Shown here: piece by piece, positions 45,648 through 55,655 of the stretch
Numbering within the stretch: the first letter of the stretch is position 1
Layout of the letters: each line of letters begins with the position of its first letter
Source: Rhizobium rhizogenes NBRC 13257
Lineage (GTDB): Bacteria; Pseudomonadota; Alphaproteobacteria; Rhizobiales; Rhizobiaceae
Assembly: GCF_000696095.1 (NCBI RefSeq)
Contig: NZ_BAYX01000001.1
Location: forward strand, 1-64,000
Direction: 5' to 3'
DNA: 64,000 nt
Translations under genes and position numbers: made by a program
Notes under the pieces: model-generated
What the model saw: the letters and a program-made list of their open reading frames with translations, nothing else
What the model was told of the DNA's origin: nothing
Databases searched by the model: none

Positions 45648-47984
45648 TCACATCCCCTTCAGCCGCTCGACCGCCATCAGCACCCGCTCCGGCGTTGCCG
45701 GCGCATCCAGCCTCGGGCAGACGCGGTAGTCCGCGACGCTCGCAACAGCCATGGACAAGGCTTCGAGAACGGAAATCGCCAGCATGAAGGGTGGTTCGCC
45801 GACGGCCTTGGAGCGGCCGATGGTGGCCTCGGCGTTTTCGGACCATTCGGCGAGGCGGACGTTGAAGATCTTCGGCCGGTCGGAGGCGAGCGGGATCTTG
45901 TAGGTGGATGGCGCGTGGGTTCGCAGCCGGCCCTTGGCATCCCACCAGAGTTCCTCAGTGGTCAGCCAACCCATGCCCTGCACGTAGGCGCCTTCGACCT
46001 GGCCGATATCGATGGCCGGGTTCAGCGAACGGCCGACATCGTGGAGGATATCGGTGCGGTCGATCAGATATTCGCCGGTCAGCGTATCGATCGAGACTTC
46101 GGAGACGGAGGCGCCGTAGGAGAAGTAATAGAACGGCGTGCCGCGACCGGCCTTGCGGTCCCAATGGATTTTCGGCGTCTTGTAGAAGCCGGCAGCTGAG
46201 AGCTGCACGCGGGCGAAATAGGCCTGCTTGATGAAGTCGGGAAAGGGGATTTCGCTGTCGCCGACGCGAACGCGGTTCGGCAGGAACTGGACCTCTTCGG
46301 TCCCGACGCTCCATTTCTCCACGGCAAAAGCAACCAGCCGCTCCTTGATCTGCCGGGCGGCGTCGAAGGCCGCCATGCCGTTCAGGTCGGAGCCTGAGGA
46401 GGCGGCGGTCGCGGATGTGTTCGGCACCTTACCGGTGGTGGTCGCCGTGATCTTCACCCGGTCGATATCGACCTGGAAACTGTCGGCCAGGACCTGCGCT
46501 ACCTTGGTATAGAGGCCCTGGCCCATCTCCGTGCCGCCATGGTTCAGGTGGATCGAGCCGTCCTGATAGACATGCACCAGCGCGCCCGCCTGGTTGAAGG
46601 CGGTCATGGTGAAGGAGATGCCGAATTTCACCGGCGTCAGCGCGATGCCCTTGCGGATAAAGCGGCTGGAACGGTTGAACTCGATGATGGCGTTACGGCG
46701 CGCCTGATAATCGGAGGATTCTTCCAGCTCATCGACGATACGGTGGATGATGTTGTCCTCCACCTCCTGATGATAGGGCGTCAGCGTCCGGCCGGAACCC
46801 GGCTGGCCATAGAAATTGGCGCGGCGGATCTCCAACGGGTCCTTGCCGAGCGCGTAGGCGATCTCCTCGATAAACCGCTCGCCGCCTACCATACCCTGTG
46901 GGCCGCCGAAACCGCGGAAGGCGGTGTTGGAGACCGTATGCGTCTTCAAGGGTTTCGAGACGAGATGCACATGCGGATAGAAATAGCTCGAATCCGCATG
47001 GAACAGCGCGCGGTCGGTGACCGGGCCAGAGAGGTCGGAGGAGAAGCCGCAGCGGGCGGCATAGGTCGCGTCGACCGCATGAATGCGGCCCTCATCGTCG
47101 AAGCCGATTTCGTAGTCGACCAGGAAGTCGTGGCGCTTGCCGGTGGCGGCCATGTCCTCGTCCCGGTCGGGTCGGAACTTCACGGCGCGGCCAAGCTTCT
47201 TGGCGGCGACGGCGGCGAGGGCGGCAAACTGATTGCCTTGCGTCTCCTTGCCGCCAAAGCCGCCGCCCATGCGGCGCACGTTGACGGTGACGGCATTGGA
47301 CGGAATGTTCAGGGCATGGCCGACGATATGCTGGATTTCGCTCGGATGCTGGGTGGACGACCAGACGGTCACTTCGTCGTCTTCGCCGGGGATCGCCATG
47401 GCGATGTGGCTTTCAAGATAAAAATGCTCCTGGCCGCCGATACGCATCTGCGCCTTGATGCGGTTTTTGGCATTGGCCATCTCGTTTTCCGGCTCGCCGC
47501 GCTTCAGCGTCATCGGCTCGTAGACTAGCGGCGCGCCATTGGCGAGCGCACCATCGATATCGCTCCAATGCGGCAGATCGCGATAATCGATCTTGGCAAG
47601 CCTCGCGGCGCGGCGGGCGGCATCGCGGGTCTCTGCAATGACGGCGAAGATCGGTTGGCCGTGGAACTCGACCTTGGTCTCAGCGAGCAGCGGCTCGTCA
47701 TGCATGCCGTTCGAGCTGGTGTCGTTGACGCCGGGGATGTCCTTGCCGGTGAACATCCAGACGACGCCCGGATAGGCTTTGACGGCGGAAAGATCGATAC
47801 CGGCGATGTCGGCGTGGGCGCGGTCGGAGAGACCGAGCGCGCCATGCAGCAGGCCAGAGGGTTCCGGCAGGTCGTCGATATAGTCGGCACCGCCGGTTAC
47901 ATGCTTGTGCGCCGAGTCATGCTTCTGCGAGCCATGCATCGAGCCGTTGATGACCTTGCGCTCTTCGAAGGTGGACTTGTCCAT
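45648..47984 (-). CDS. xdhB: Xanthine dehydrogenase, molybdopterin subunit XdhB
   Basis: 778 aa. Catalytic large subunit that hydroxylates hypoxanthine to xanthine and xanthine to urate. Molybdopterin-binding and active-site segments are visible: GGQEHFYLE, RRMGGGFGGKE, FRGFGGPQGM, NHGGTEMGQGLYTK, and the catalytic Glu in AVGEPP. Follows xdhA after two bases. Confidence 0.95.
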   Translation of the reverse strand: MDKSTFEERKVINGSMHGSQKHDSAHKHVTGGADYIDDLPEPSGLLHGALGLSDRAHADIAGIDLSAVKAYPGVVWMFTGKDIPGVNDTSSNGMHDEPLLAETKVEFHGQPIFAVIAETRDAARRAARLAKIDYRDLPHWSDIDGALANGAPLVYEPMTLKRGEPENEMANAKNRIKAQMRIGGQEHFYLESHIAMAIPGEDDEVTVWSSTQHPSEIQHIVGHALNIPSNAVTVNVRRMGGGFGGKETQGNQFAALAAVAAKKLGRAVKFRPDRDEDMAATGKRHDFLVDYEIGFDDEGRIHAVDATYAARCGFSSDLSGPVTDRALFHADSSYFYPHVHLVSKPLKTHTVSNTAFRGFGGPQGMVGGERFIEEIAYALGKDPLEIRRANFYGQPGSGRTLTPYHQEVEDNIIHRIVDELEESSDYQARRNAIIEFNRSSRFIRKGIALTPVKFGISFTMTAFNQAGALVHVYQDGSIHLNHGGTEMGQGLYTKVAQVLADSFQVDIDRVKITATTTGKVPNTSATAASSGSDLNGMAAFDAARQIKERLVAFAVEKWSVGTEEVQFLPNRVRVGDSEIPFPDFIKQAYFARVQLSAAGFYKTPKIHWDRKAGRGTPFYYFSYGASVSEVSIDTLTGEYLIDRTDILHDVGRSLNPAIDIGQVEGAYVQGMGWLTTEELWWDAKGRLRTHAPSTYKIPLASDRPKIFNVRLAEWSENAEATIGRSKAVGEPPFMLAISVLEALSMAVASVADYRVCPRLDAPATPERVLMAVERLKGM

Positions 47985-47986
47985 CG

Positions 47987-49459
47987 TTACGCCTCCACCG
48001 TCGCGAAGCGCTTCAATTCCTGCGGCGCGCCGGCCGTCTCGAGATAGAAGCGGATCAGCAGGTTCTTGGCGGTCAGTTGCCGGTATTCGGCGGTGGCGCG
48101 CCAGTCGGTGAGCGGCGAGTAGTCGGCATCAAAGGCGGGCCGCGCGGCGTTGACCGTCGCTTCCGTCCAGGGCTTGCCCATCAGTTCGGCCTCGACCGTG
48201 CGGGCGCGCTTCGGCGTGCCGGCCATGCCACCGAAGGCGATACGTATGTCGGCGACATTGCCGGCCTGGTCCAGCGCCAGATGGAAAGCGCCGCAAAGTG
48301 CCGAGATATCCTCATCACGGCGCTTGGAGATCTTGTAGACGGCGAAATGGATGTCTTCGGCGGGGTAGGGCACGAAGATGCCCTCGACGAATTCGCCGGG
48401 ATTACGATCCTGCTTGCCGTAGTCGATGAAGAAATCTTCCAAGGGCAACGTACGGCTGCCGGCGACCGAGCGCAGCTTGACGGTGGCGCCGAGCGCGATC
48501 AGCGGCGGCGGCGTGTCTCCGATCGGTGACCCGTTGGCGATGTTGCCGCCGATCGTACCCATGTTGCGCACCTGCTCGCCGCCGATGCGGTTGATCAGGT
48601 TCGCGAATGCCGGGATCTTTTCGGCAATGGCGGCGAAGGCGCGGCTGTAGGTAACGCCGGCGCCGATGGTGAGGCCGGTGTCGTCCACGGTGATCTTCTG
48701 CAGGTCAGTCAGGTGGTTGATGAAGACGACCGGGTCGAGCTTGCGCATCTGCTTGGTAACCCAGAGGCCGACATCGGTGGAGCCGGCGACGACGGTCGCC
48801 TTCGGCTCGTCGGCAAGTACCTGCGCAAGCGCCGAAACCGAACCCGGTACGATCAGGCGATCTCCGTCGGAAGAGGTCATATTGATGGTATCGCCGCCCT
48901 GCATGGCCCAGAGACGGGCGACGATGTCGGAGCGGGTCTTTTCCAGCGGATCGAACAGGGCGCTCGGGCGTTTCTGGCTCACCTGTTCGGCGGCTTTCAC
49001 GATCGGCTCGTAGCCGGTGCAACGACAGAGATTGCCCTGCAGGCTCTTTTCGATCTGCTCCCGGCTCGGCTTTTCGGTCGATAGCCACAAGCCGTAGAGC
49101 GACATGACGAAGCCCGGCGTGCAGAAGCCGCATTGCGAACCATGACAGTCAACCATGGCCTGCTGCACCGGATGCAGCGTACCATCCCTGGCGGCCAGAT
49201 GCTCGACGGTGACGACATGGGTGGCATGCAGGGAGCCGACGAAACGAATGCAGGCGTTGACTGATTCGTAGTGCAGTCCGCCGTCAATCAGCCGGCCGAC
49301 CAGAACGGTGCAGGCGCCGCAATCACCTTCCGCGCATCCTTCCTTCGTGCCCGTCAGATGCCGGTTGAGACGCAGGAAATCGAGGAGCGTCTCGGTGGGG
49401 CGCAGGCTGGAAAGTGAGATATCCTCGCCGTTGAGGATAAAGCGGATGCTGTCGTTCAT
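47987..49459 (-). CDS. xdhA: Xanthine dehydrogenase, FeS/FAD subunit XdhA
   Basis: 490 aa. The N-terminal [2Fe-2S] ferredoxin domain has CAEGDCGAC, the second cluster domain has CGFCTPGFV and CRCTGYEPI, and the FAD domain has VVAGSTDVG and GTIGGNIANGSPIGD. Passes electrons from the molybdenum site to NAD. First gene of the xdhABC operon. Confidence 0.95.
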   Translation of the reverse strand: MNDSIRFILNGEDISLSSLRPTETLLDFLRLNRHLTGTKEGCAEGDCGACTVLVGRLIDGGLHYESVNACIRFVGSLHATHVVTVEHLAARDGTLHPVQQAMVDCHGSQCGFCTPGFVMSLYGLWLSTEKPSREQIEKSLQGNLCRCTGYEPIVKAAEQVSQKRPSALFDPLEKTRSDIVARLWAMQGGDTINMTSSDGDRLIVPGSVSALAQVLADEPKATVVAGSTDVGLWVTKQMRKLDPVVFINHLTDLQKITVDDTGLTIGAGVTYSRAFAAIAEKIPAFANLINRIGGEQVRNMGTIGGNIANGSPIGDTPPPLIALGATVKLRSVAGSRTLPLEDFFIDYGKQDRNPGEFVEGIFVPYPAEDIHFAVYKISKRRDEDISALCGAFHLALDQAGNVADIRIAFGGMAGTPKRARTVEAELMGKPWTEATVNAARPAFDADYSPLTDWRATAEYRQLTAKNLLIRFYLETAGAPQELKRFATVEA

Positions 49460-49528
49460 GTGGTTCCCAATTGTTTTTTGTCGTTCAGGGCCGGACGCGT
49501 CGTCGAATCCGGCCCTAACCGTCTATCG

Positions 49529-50305
49529 TTATTCCGCAGTCCAGCCACCGTCAATCGAGACGTGTGTGCCGGTGATCTGACGCGCGTCGTCGCTGGCTAG
49601 GTAGAGCGACAATGCGCCGATCTCCTCGGCCTTGACGAATTCATGCGTCGGCTGCGCCTTGAGGATCACCTCGTTCTTGACCTGCTCCTCGGTCATCCCT
49701 CGCGCCTTGGCCGTGTCCGGGATCTGCTTTTCGACGAGCGGGGTCAGAACATAGCCGGGGCAAATGGCGTTGGCCGTGACGCCGAATTCGGCAAGCTCGA
49801 GCGCAACCGTCTTGGTCAGGCCCAATATACCATGCTTTGCCGCGACATAGGCGGATTTGAACGGGGAGGCGACGAGGGCGTGGGCCGATGCGATATTGAT
49901 GATGCGGCCGTATTTGTTCGCCTTCATCAGCGGCACGGCCGCGCGAATGGTGTGGAACGAGCTCGACAGATTGATGGCGATGATCTGGTCCCATTTGTCG
50001 ATCGGGAAATCCTCGATCTTCTCGACATGCTGGATGCCGGCATTGTTGACCAGAACGTCGACGCTGCCGAAGGTCGAATTGGCGGTCGCGATCAGGTCGG
50101 CGATCTCGGCGGGCTTGGTCATGTCGGCCGGATGGTAGATCACTTTGCCGCCGCCCGAGGCTTCAAGCGTGTTTCTGATGGCATCGATCTCTTCCGGCTT
50201 GCCGAAACCATTGATGACGATGTTTTCACCCTTCGCGGCGAAGGCGGTCGCGATGGCGAGGCCGATACCGCTTGTAGAACCGGTGACAACGACTGTTCTT
50301 GCCAT
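49529..50305 (-). CDS. bdhA: 3-Hydroxybutyrate dehydrogenase BdhA
   Basis: 258-aa short-chain dehydrogenase that interconverts 3-hydroxybutyrate and acetoacetate with NAD, used in polyhydroxybutyrate turnover. Cofactor motif TGSTSGIG, NNAG, catalytic YxxxK in SAYVAAKHG and the family C-terminus HVSIDGGWTAE. AAGGAG precedes the ATG at 50305. The frame is open far upstream, but the extension is the antisense of glpK. It is 69 bases before xdhA in reverse orientation order, with its own promoter region shared with glpK. Confidence 0.93.
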   Translation of the reverse strand: MARTVVVTGSTSGIGLAIATAFAAKGENIVINGFGKPEEIDAIRNTLEASGGGKVIYHPADMTKPAEIADLIATANSTFGSVDVLVNNAGIQHVEKIEDFPIDKWDQIIAINLSSSFHTIRAAVPLMKANKYGRIINIASAHALVASPFKSAYVAAKHGILGLTKTVALELAEFGVTANAICPGYVLTPLVEKQIPDTAKARGMTEEQVKNEVILKAQPTHEFVKAEEIGALSLYLASDDARQITGTHVSIDGGWTAE

Positions 50306-50539
50306 GATGTTCTCCTTGGACGCGCGGCATCTTGGTGCAGCGCAATAGCGGCTTGAGGTTAGTCCCAAACCCGCGAATATGGCAATCGCATCGCTGCAAG
50401 ACTCTTTTGCGACAGCATGCTTCATATATTCGCGAGCGGGAATGGGGCGTTTTCGACAAAAATTTCGTTTTGCTTTCTTTTCACATTCGTTTTGCTGTCG
50501 TATCTGTTGCTTTAAAGACAGAACTATCGGGAGGAATAC

Positions 50540-52036
50540 ATGGGCGGCTATGTCTTGGCGATCGACCAGGGAACGACCTCGACACGGGCGATCGTTTTCG
50601 ACGGCAATATGAAAGTTGCGGGCGTCGGGCAGAAGGAGTTCACGCAGCATTATCCGAAACCCGGCTGGGTCGAGCATGATCCGGAGGAAATCTGGGCATC
50701 CGTGCTGTTTACTGTCGGCAAGGCCATCACGGCGGCCGGCATCACGGCAAAGGACATCGCCGCCGTCGGCATCACCAACCAGCGCGAAACCGTTGTCGTC
50801 TGGGACCGCGAGACCGGCAAGCCGATCCATAACGCCATCGTCTGGCAGGACCGCCGCACCGCGAGCTATTGCGACAAGCTGAAGCGGCAGGATCTGGAAA
50901 AGCTCTTCACCCGCCGCACCGGCCTGCTGCTCGACCCGTATTTTTCCGGCACCAAGCTTTCTTGGATGCTGGCCAATGTGAAGGGCGCGCGAGCCCGCGC
51001 CGCCAAGGGTGAACTCTGCTTCGGCACCATCGACACCTTCCTGATCTGGCGGCTGACCGGCGGCAAGAGCTTCGTCACCGATGCGACCAACGCTTCGCGG
51101 ACGCTGATGTACAATATCGCCAGCAATGCGTGGGACGAGGATCTTCTTGAGATCCTGCGCGTGCCCGCTGCCATGCTGCCGGAAGTAAAGGATTGCGCCG
51201 CCGATTTCGGCATTACCGACGCATCGCTTTTCGGCGCCACCATTCCCATCCTCGGCGTTGCCGGCGATCAGCAGGCGGCGACCATCGGCCAGGCCTGCTT
51301 CGAGCGTGGCATGATGAAATCCACCTATGGCACCGGCTGCTTCGCGCTGCTCAATACCGGCACGGATATCGTGCGCTCGAAGAACCGGCTGCTGACCACC
51401 ATCGCCTACCGGCTGGATGGGGAGACGACCTATGCGCTGGAAGGTTCGATCTTTATTGCCGGCGCGGCCGTACAATGGCTGCGCGATGGGCTGAAGGCGA
51501 TCAAGAGCGCCGCCGATTCCGGCGCGCTGGCGGAAAAAGCCGATCCTTTGCAGGAGGTCTATCTTGTGCCCGCCTTCACCGGCCTTGGCGCTCCGCATTG
51601 GGATCCGGACGCGCGCGGGGCCATCTTCGGGCTGACGCGCAATACCGGGCCTGAGGAAATCGTCCGCGCAGCGCTGGAAGCCGTCTGCTACCAATCGCGC
51701 GACCTGCTGGATGCCATGCACAAGGATTGGCGCAACGGCAATGGCAAGGAGACGGTGCTGCGCGTCGATGGCGGCATGGTCGCCTCCGACTGGACGATGC
51801 AGCGGCTCGCCGACCTGCTCGACGCCCCAGTCGATCGCCCCACCATCCTGGAAACCACGGCGCTCGGCGCCGCCTGGCTTGCGGGCAGCCGCGCCGGTGT
51901 CTGGCCGGACCGCGAGGGCTTTGCCAAGGCCTGGGCGCGCGACCGGCGGTTCGAGCCCGCGATGGACGAGAAAACGCGAAGCGGGAAACTCAAGGGTTGG
52001 AAAGACGCGGTGCGGCGGACCTTGAGCGCGGGATAA
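50540..52036 (+). CDS. glpK: Glycerol kinase GlpK
   Basis: 498-aa FGGY-family kinase that phosphorylates glycerol to glycerol-3-phosphate. Signatures: [13 protein letters not shown] at the N-terminus, [18 protein letters not shown] and [18 protein letters not shown] lies before the ATG. No glpD, glpR or glycerol transport genes are adjacent. Nothing is seen in the 184-base gap that follows. Confidence 0.95.
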   Translation: MGGYVLAIDQGTTSTRAIVFDGNMKVAGVGQKEFTQHYPKPGWVEHDPEEIWASVLFTVGKAITAAGITAKDIAAVGITNQRETVVVWDRETGKPIHNAIVWQDRRTASYCDKLKRQDLEKLFTRRTGLLLDPYFSGTKLSWMLANVKGARARAAKGELCFGTIDTFLIWRLTGGKSFVTDATNASRTLMYNIASNAWDEDLLEILRVPAAMLPEVKDCAADFGITDASLFGATIPILGVAGDQQAATIGQACFERGMMKSTYGTGCFALLNTGTDIVRSKNRLLTTIAYRLDGETTYALEGSIFIAGAAVQWLRDGLKAIKSAADSGALAEKADPLQEVYLVPAFTGLGAPHWDPDARGAIFGLTRNTGPEEIVRAALEAVCYQSRDLLDAMHKDWRNGNGKETVLRVDGGMVASDWTMQRLADLLDAPVDRPTILETTALGAAWLAGSRAGVWPDREGFAKAWARDRRFEPAMDEKTRSGKLKGWKDAVRRTLSAG

Positions 52037-52220
52037 AAGCCACTGAATTATGCGCAGCTCACCGAAAATTTGATCGTGTAAGATTTCTTTATTTTCCTAA
52101 TGCAACTCGAAGCAGCGATAGTCGATGTTACGAGCGGCCAGGCAACATCTTGTTGCGGGGTCGCTTTCGGTGGGTTCGACTATCTTTTGGTGAACGCCTT
52201 CGGGGGTCTTAGGGCGAGGC

Positions 52221-53030
52221 ATGGCTGCTAAATTTGCGGAACTGAAGAAACATTTTTATCGGCGTCTGAAATATCGGCTTATCCGGCCGAAGCCGCCCAC
52301 GCTCTCAGAACCGTTTTCTGGACCCGTTGTCGTGGTCGGATCGGCGCCGGTGTCGCACAAGCCTGCGGATTTCGACGAGACCTTCCGGGTGATCACCATC
52401 AATGGCTCTCAGGTTGTCACCAAGGCCTGGGGCGTCGAGGCGCCCGATGTCGCGCTGGTGCAGTTCAACCAGATCGAGGGAACGAATACGAATGCGGTTG
52501 AAGTCCGGCGCGTGCTGAATGGCGAGCGGGCGAAGATGCTGTACATCCTGCTCTGGCGCGATGGTCGCAAGCGGCTCGAGGATGGGCTGAAAGCCTTCAA
52601 TTATCGGTACGACAATCTCGAAATCGTCGACCGCTACCGGCGCATGGCGCTTCTTGACCGGGTTGGCGGCATGAAATGCAGCGAACTGGGCGCGGACGAC
52701 AAGTGTTCAAATGGCATCAACGCCGTGCTTTTCGCGCTCTATAACGGCGCTACTGCCGTCGTTATTACCGGCATCAACCCCGATTCCGGCGGTCATGTCT
52801 ACAATCAGGAAAATCTGACCCGGTTGCACATTGGTAAGGACAGGGAAATCCTATTGCGGCTGATAGGGCAAGGCTATCCGATCTTCACCGCCGACCCGGC
52901 AGTCGCGCAGTCCCTCGGCCTGCCGCTCTGGGAGGGCAAGGCTCGCGCCCGGCAGATGTCCGAGGCCCAGGCAAGGGCTGCGCGGACGGATTCAAAACCG
53001 GCTGGCGTCTTGACCCCGTCGCTCGGCTGA
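52221..53030 (+). CDS. Unassigned protein, possible GT42-like (Cst-type) glycosyltransferase fold
   Basis: 269 aa. Residues 35-43 (PVVVVGSAP) look like a Rossmann nucleotide-binding loop. Next come DFDETFRVITINGSQ and, near residue 170, SNGINAVLFALYNGATAVVITGI. This order resembles Campylobacter Cst sialyltransferases and DUF115-like proteins (NGPS loop, then TSGVYM...GYKEIYLSGID). The Asn of the NGPS loop is absent. I do not recognise a closer family. The basic N-terminus (KKHFYRRLKYRLIRPK) suggests membrane association. A polysaccharide role is inference only. Confidence 0.6.
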   Translation: MAAKFAELKKHFYRRLKYRLIRPKPPTLSEPFSGPVVVVGSAPVSHKPADFDETFRVITINGSQVVTKAWGVEAPDVALVQFNQIEGTNTNAVEVRRVLNGERAKMLYILLWRDGRKRLEDGLKAFNYRYDNLEIVDRYRRMALLDRVGGMKCSELGADDKCSNGINAVLFALYNGATAVVITGINPDSGGHVYNQENLTRLHIGKDREILLRLIGQGYPIFTADPAVAQSLGLPLWEGKARARQMSEAQARAARTDSKPAGVLTPSLG

Positions 53031-53089
53031 CGAACTAGCAGTTCGATCGAAGGCTGCCGCCTGTCATCATTCCATGCCAAAATCGCGGC

Positions 53090-54055
53090 ATGGAATCACT
53101 GGATCATGCAAACACCGATCAAGTTCTGACGCCGCCGCCATTGCGGCCGGGCGATAGGATCTGTTTTGTCTCTCCCGCAAGCCCGCCCGACAGGGATAGG
53201 GTTCTGAGACACGCCGAAATATTGGAAGGGTGGGGGCTCAGCGTCGGTTTCGGCGAGTATGCCTTTGGCAAGCACGATTATCTTGCCGGGACCGATGAGG
53301 AGCGATTGGCGGATCTCGATGCCGCGCTTCGCGATCCCGAGGTTCGGGCGATCTTCACCACGCGTGGCGGCAAGGGATCGTACCGGATCGCGGATCGGCT
53401 GGATTTTGCGGCTGCCCGACGCGATCCGAAGTTTCTGATCGGTTTCAGCGATATCACCGCCTTGCATCTCAGTCTTCTGAAGCATTGCCGCCTGATCGGC
53501 ATTCACGGTGCGTTTTTCGCCGGTCCCGGAGAGCAGGATGTCAGTGCGGGGACCATCAGCGCGCTTCACCGGGCACTGATGACTGCAGAAGATATCATTA
53601 TCCAATCCCGTCCGGAGGAGCCGACGGCAGCGCTGACGACGAGTGGAAGGGTTACAGGGCGGCTGATCGGCGGGCATCTCGAAACGGTGACGGCGGCGGC
53701 CGGCTGGGCCTTGCCGGACTTGAATGGGGCGATCCTGTTGCTTGAAGCCAACGGCAGATACCGAGGGCAGGTGGACCGGCAAATGACGATGCTGCGCAGG
53801 GCCGGGCATTTGGATGGTCTTGCAGGTGTCGCGGTCGGCCAGTTCACCGATTTTGAATTCGATCTCCGTTTCTCGGTCATCGATATTTTGCGCGAACATC
53901 TTGATGTGCTCGGTGTGCCGGTCCTTGGCGGTTTGCCGCTGGGGCATGGGCGTAGCCCGGTCAGCGCCTTGATCGGTGCTGTTGCCGAGCTGGATGCGGA
54001 AAGAGGGACATTGGTGATCCGGCGTGGCGTCTGTGCCCAGTCCTGCGCATCGTGA
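53090..54055 (+). CDS. S66-family LD-carboxypeptidase
   Basis: 321 aa. Serine peptidase of the LdcA/MccF type, which trims D-alanine from peptidoglycan tetrapeptides in the cytoplasm or cleaves peptide antibiotics. The catalytic Ser is in IGFSDITALH, with Glu in LLLEANGR and His in LPLGHGRSP. Starts at a ATG that forms part of CGGCATGGA. Peptidoglycan recycling is the likely role; MccF-like resistance is the alternative. Confidence 0.85.
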   Translation: MESLDHANTDQVLTPPPLRPGDRICFVSPASPPDRDRVLRHAEILEGWGLSVGFGEYAFGKHDYLAGTDEERLADLDAALRDPEVRAIFTTRGGKGSYRIADRLDFAAARRDPKFLIGFSDITALHLSLLKHCRLIGIHGAFFAGPGEQDVSAGTISALHRALMTAEDIIIQSRPEEPTAALTTSGRVTGRLIGGHLETVTAAAGWALPDLNGAILLLEANGRYRGQVDRQMTMLRRAGHLDGLAGVAVGQFTDFEFDLRFSVIDILREHLDVLGVPVLGGLPLGHGRSPVSALIGAVAELDAERGTLVIRRGVCAQSCAS

Positions 54056-54167
54056 ATGGGAAGGCATGCGCCCTGATGTCGCAGAACCGTGCCGGGCGCG
54101 CTTCAGTCAACGAAAAGACTTATTCGCCCGGAAGTTCGATGTCGACGTTTGAAACAGGGCATCGGCT

Positions 54168-55217
54168 ATGCGTTTCATCTGGCTGCTATTCGTTGGACTG
54201 CTGTCGACCCCGGCCTTGGCGCAAACCGTCCCTTCGGCCGAATGGACAGAATTATCTCCCCAGACATCCGGATGGTCGGCGCCGAAATTGGCAGAGGCGA
54301 AGGCCTTTGCCGACGGGCATGATGTCAGCGCCGTTATGGTGGTCCAGCATGGGGCCATCGTTGCCGAATGGGGAGATACGAGCAAGCCGATGGAATTGGC
54401 TTCCATTCGCAAGAGTTTGCTCGATTCCCTGATCGGGATCGCGGTTGTGCACCATCAGATCGATCTTGGCAGCGCGCTCCAGCAATTGGGTATCGACGAT
54501 AACCCCCCGTCGCTGTCCGATCAGGAGAAGCAGGCGACGGTCCGGATGCTGCTGGAGGCGCGGTCCGGCATCTATCATCCGGCGCTCTATGAGACGGAGG
54601 CGATGGCCGCGCGGCGGCCGCAGCGCTTCAGCCATGTGCCGGGAATGTTCTGGTATTACAACAACTGGGATTTCAATGCTCTCGGCACGATCTACGAGAA
54701 GGCGACCGGCATCTCCATCTATGACGCCTTCGAGGATGAGATCGCGCGGAAAATCGGAATGCAGGATTACGACCCGCATGCGCAGCACAAGGTTCGCGGG
54801 CGCGCATCGATCCATCCCGCCTATACGTTCCGGATGAGTACCCGGGATCTTGCCCGCTTTGCTCTACTCTTTCTGGATGGTGGGCGCTGGAATGGGCAGG
54901 AGATCGTTCCCCAACAATGGGTGCGGGACAGCACGACGCCTTACTCGGATGCCGATCACGAGTTCGGATATGGGTATCTTTGGTGGACTGCGGACCGGCC
55001 ATCGCCGGCCACTGATGGGAGCACGAATGCATTTCGCTTGCCGGCGGGCTCCTATTTTGCTTGGGGTGCAGGCGGGCAATATGCCTTTGTCATCCCGCAG
55101 GAGGATCTGGTCATTGTCGAGCGCACCGACCGCGATCTGCCATTGAAGTCTCCCCGGCTTCACCAGGTCGCCGATTTGATTGGCCTCATCCGCCAAGCCG
55201 AACCTTTCAAACGATAA
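54168..55217 (+). CDS. Serine hydrolase (class C beta-lactamase family)
   Basis: 349 aa with a signal peptide ending near residue 19 (ALA-QTV), so periplasmic. Catalytic SxxK motif SIRK and a YxN motif in YYNNWDF fit the class C beta-lactamase/D-Ala-D-Ala-peptidase-like family. Members hydrolyse esters or amides; a true beta-lactamase is unlikely from this resemblance. It is upstream of the ECF sigma operon, but a promoter lies between them. Confidence 0.85.
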   Translation: MRFIWLLFVGLLSTPALAQTVPSAEWTELSPQTSGWSAPKLAEAKAFADGHDVSAVMVVQHGAIVAEWGDTSKPMELASIRKSLLDSLIGIAVVHHQIDLGSALQQLGIDDNPPSLSDQEKQATVRMLLEARSGIYHPALYETEAMAARRPQRFSHVPGMFWYYNNWDFNALGTIYEKATGISIYDAFEDEIARKIGMQDYDPHAQHKVRGRASIHPAYTFRMSTRDLARFALLFLDGGRWNGQEIVPQQWVRDSTTPYSDADHEFGYGYLWWTADRPSPATDGSTNAFRLPAGSYFAWGAGGQYAFVIPQEDLVIVERTDRDLPLKSPRLHQVADLIGLIRQAEPFKR

Positions 55218-55231
55218 TTTTTGACGTGGCC

Positions 55232-55258
55232 TGTCGGTGCGGGTGATACTCCTTCGTC
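55232..55258 (+). promoter_or_regulatory. Predicted ECF42 promoter of the YCII-sigma operon
   Basis: TGTCGG (55232-55237), 17 bases and CGTC (55255-55258). The expected transcription start is near 55265, just before AAGGAGGAG and the YCII start codon. The same element with the same spacing is at 56930-56956. The ECF42 group in Streptomyces has been described to use TGTCGA and CG(A/T)C. Confidence 0.75.
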
Positions 55259-55280
55259 TTTACATGAGAAGGAGGAGCTC

Positions 55281-55655
55281 ATGCTCTACACGATCCTATG
55301 CTACAACGACGAAGATACCGTGTTTGCCTGGTCCAAGGAAGAGGAGCAGGCGACGATGGAGCGGTTGCTGGCGGTGCAGGCACCGCTGAGCGAGGCCGGC
55401 AAACTCGGCCCTGTCGCGCGGCTGATGCCGACGACGGCGGCGGCGACGCTGCGCAAGGGCAAGAACGAGCCGCTGGTTATCGACGGTCCCTTCGCCGAGA
55501 CGAAGGAGCAATTGCTCGGCTTCTATGTCATCGACTTTGAATCTCTCGACGAAGCGATTGAATTTTCAAAGAAACTGGCGGTCGCCAATCCCGGAGGCGG
55601 CTCCTATGAGATCCGGCCGCTTTACGTCTTCAACCCGGGGACGATTGCGACATGA
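55281..55655 (+). CDS. DGPF/YCII-family protein
   Basis: 124-aa protein with the DGPF signature in IDGPFAETKEQLLGFYVID. This YCII-like family is the typical genomic partner of ECF42 sigma factors. Enzymatic activity is unknown. A strong AAGGAGGAG lies 4 bases before the ATG at 55281. Its stop overlaps the sigma gene start by four bases. Confidence 0.9.
   Translation: MLYTILCYNDEDTVFAWSKEEEQATMERLLAVQAPLSEAGKLGPVARLMPTTAAATLRKGKNEPLVIDGPFAETKEQLLGFYVIDFESLDEAIEFSKKLAVANPGGGSYEIRPLYVFNPGTIAT

Noticed and set aside
45406..45729. Open frames across the gap between xdhB and xdhC
   Set aside because: They run over palindromic repeats and the 3' end of xdhB; the product is low-complexity and has no ribosome site.
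50306..51721. N-terminal extension of the bdhA frame to 730 codons
   Set aside because: The extension is antisense to glpK. The bdhA start at 50305 has an ideal AAGGAG and the usual family length, so it is not a fusion.
54140..54166. TGTCGA-N17-CGGC, a third possible ECF42 promoter
   Set aside because: The downstream box is CGGC, not CG(A/T)C, and it ends one base before the serine hydrolase start codon, leaving no room for a leader.
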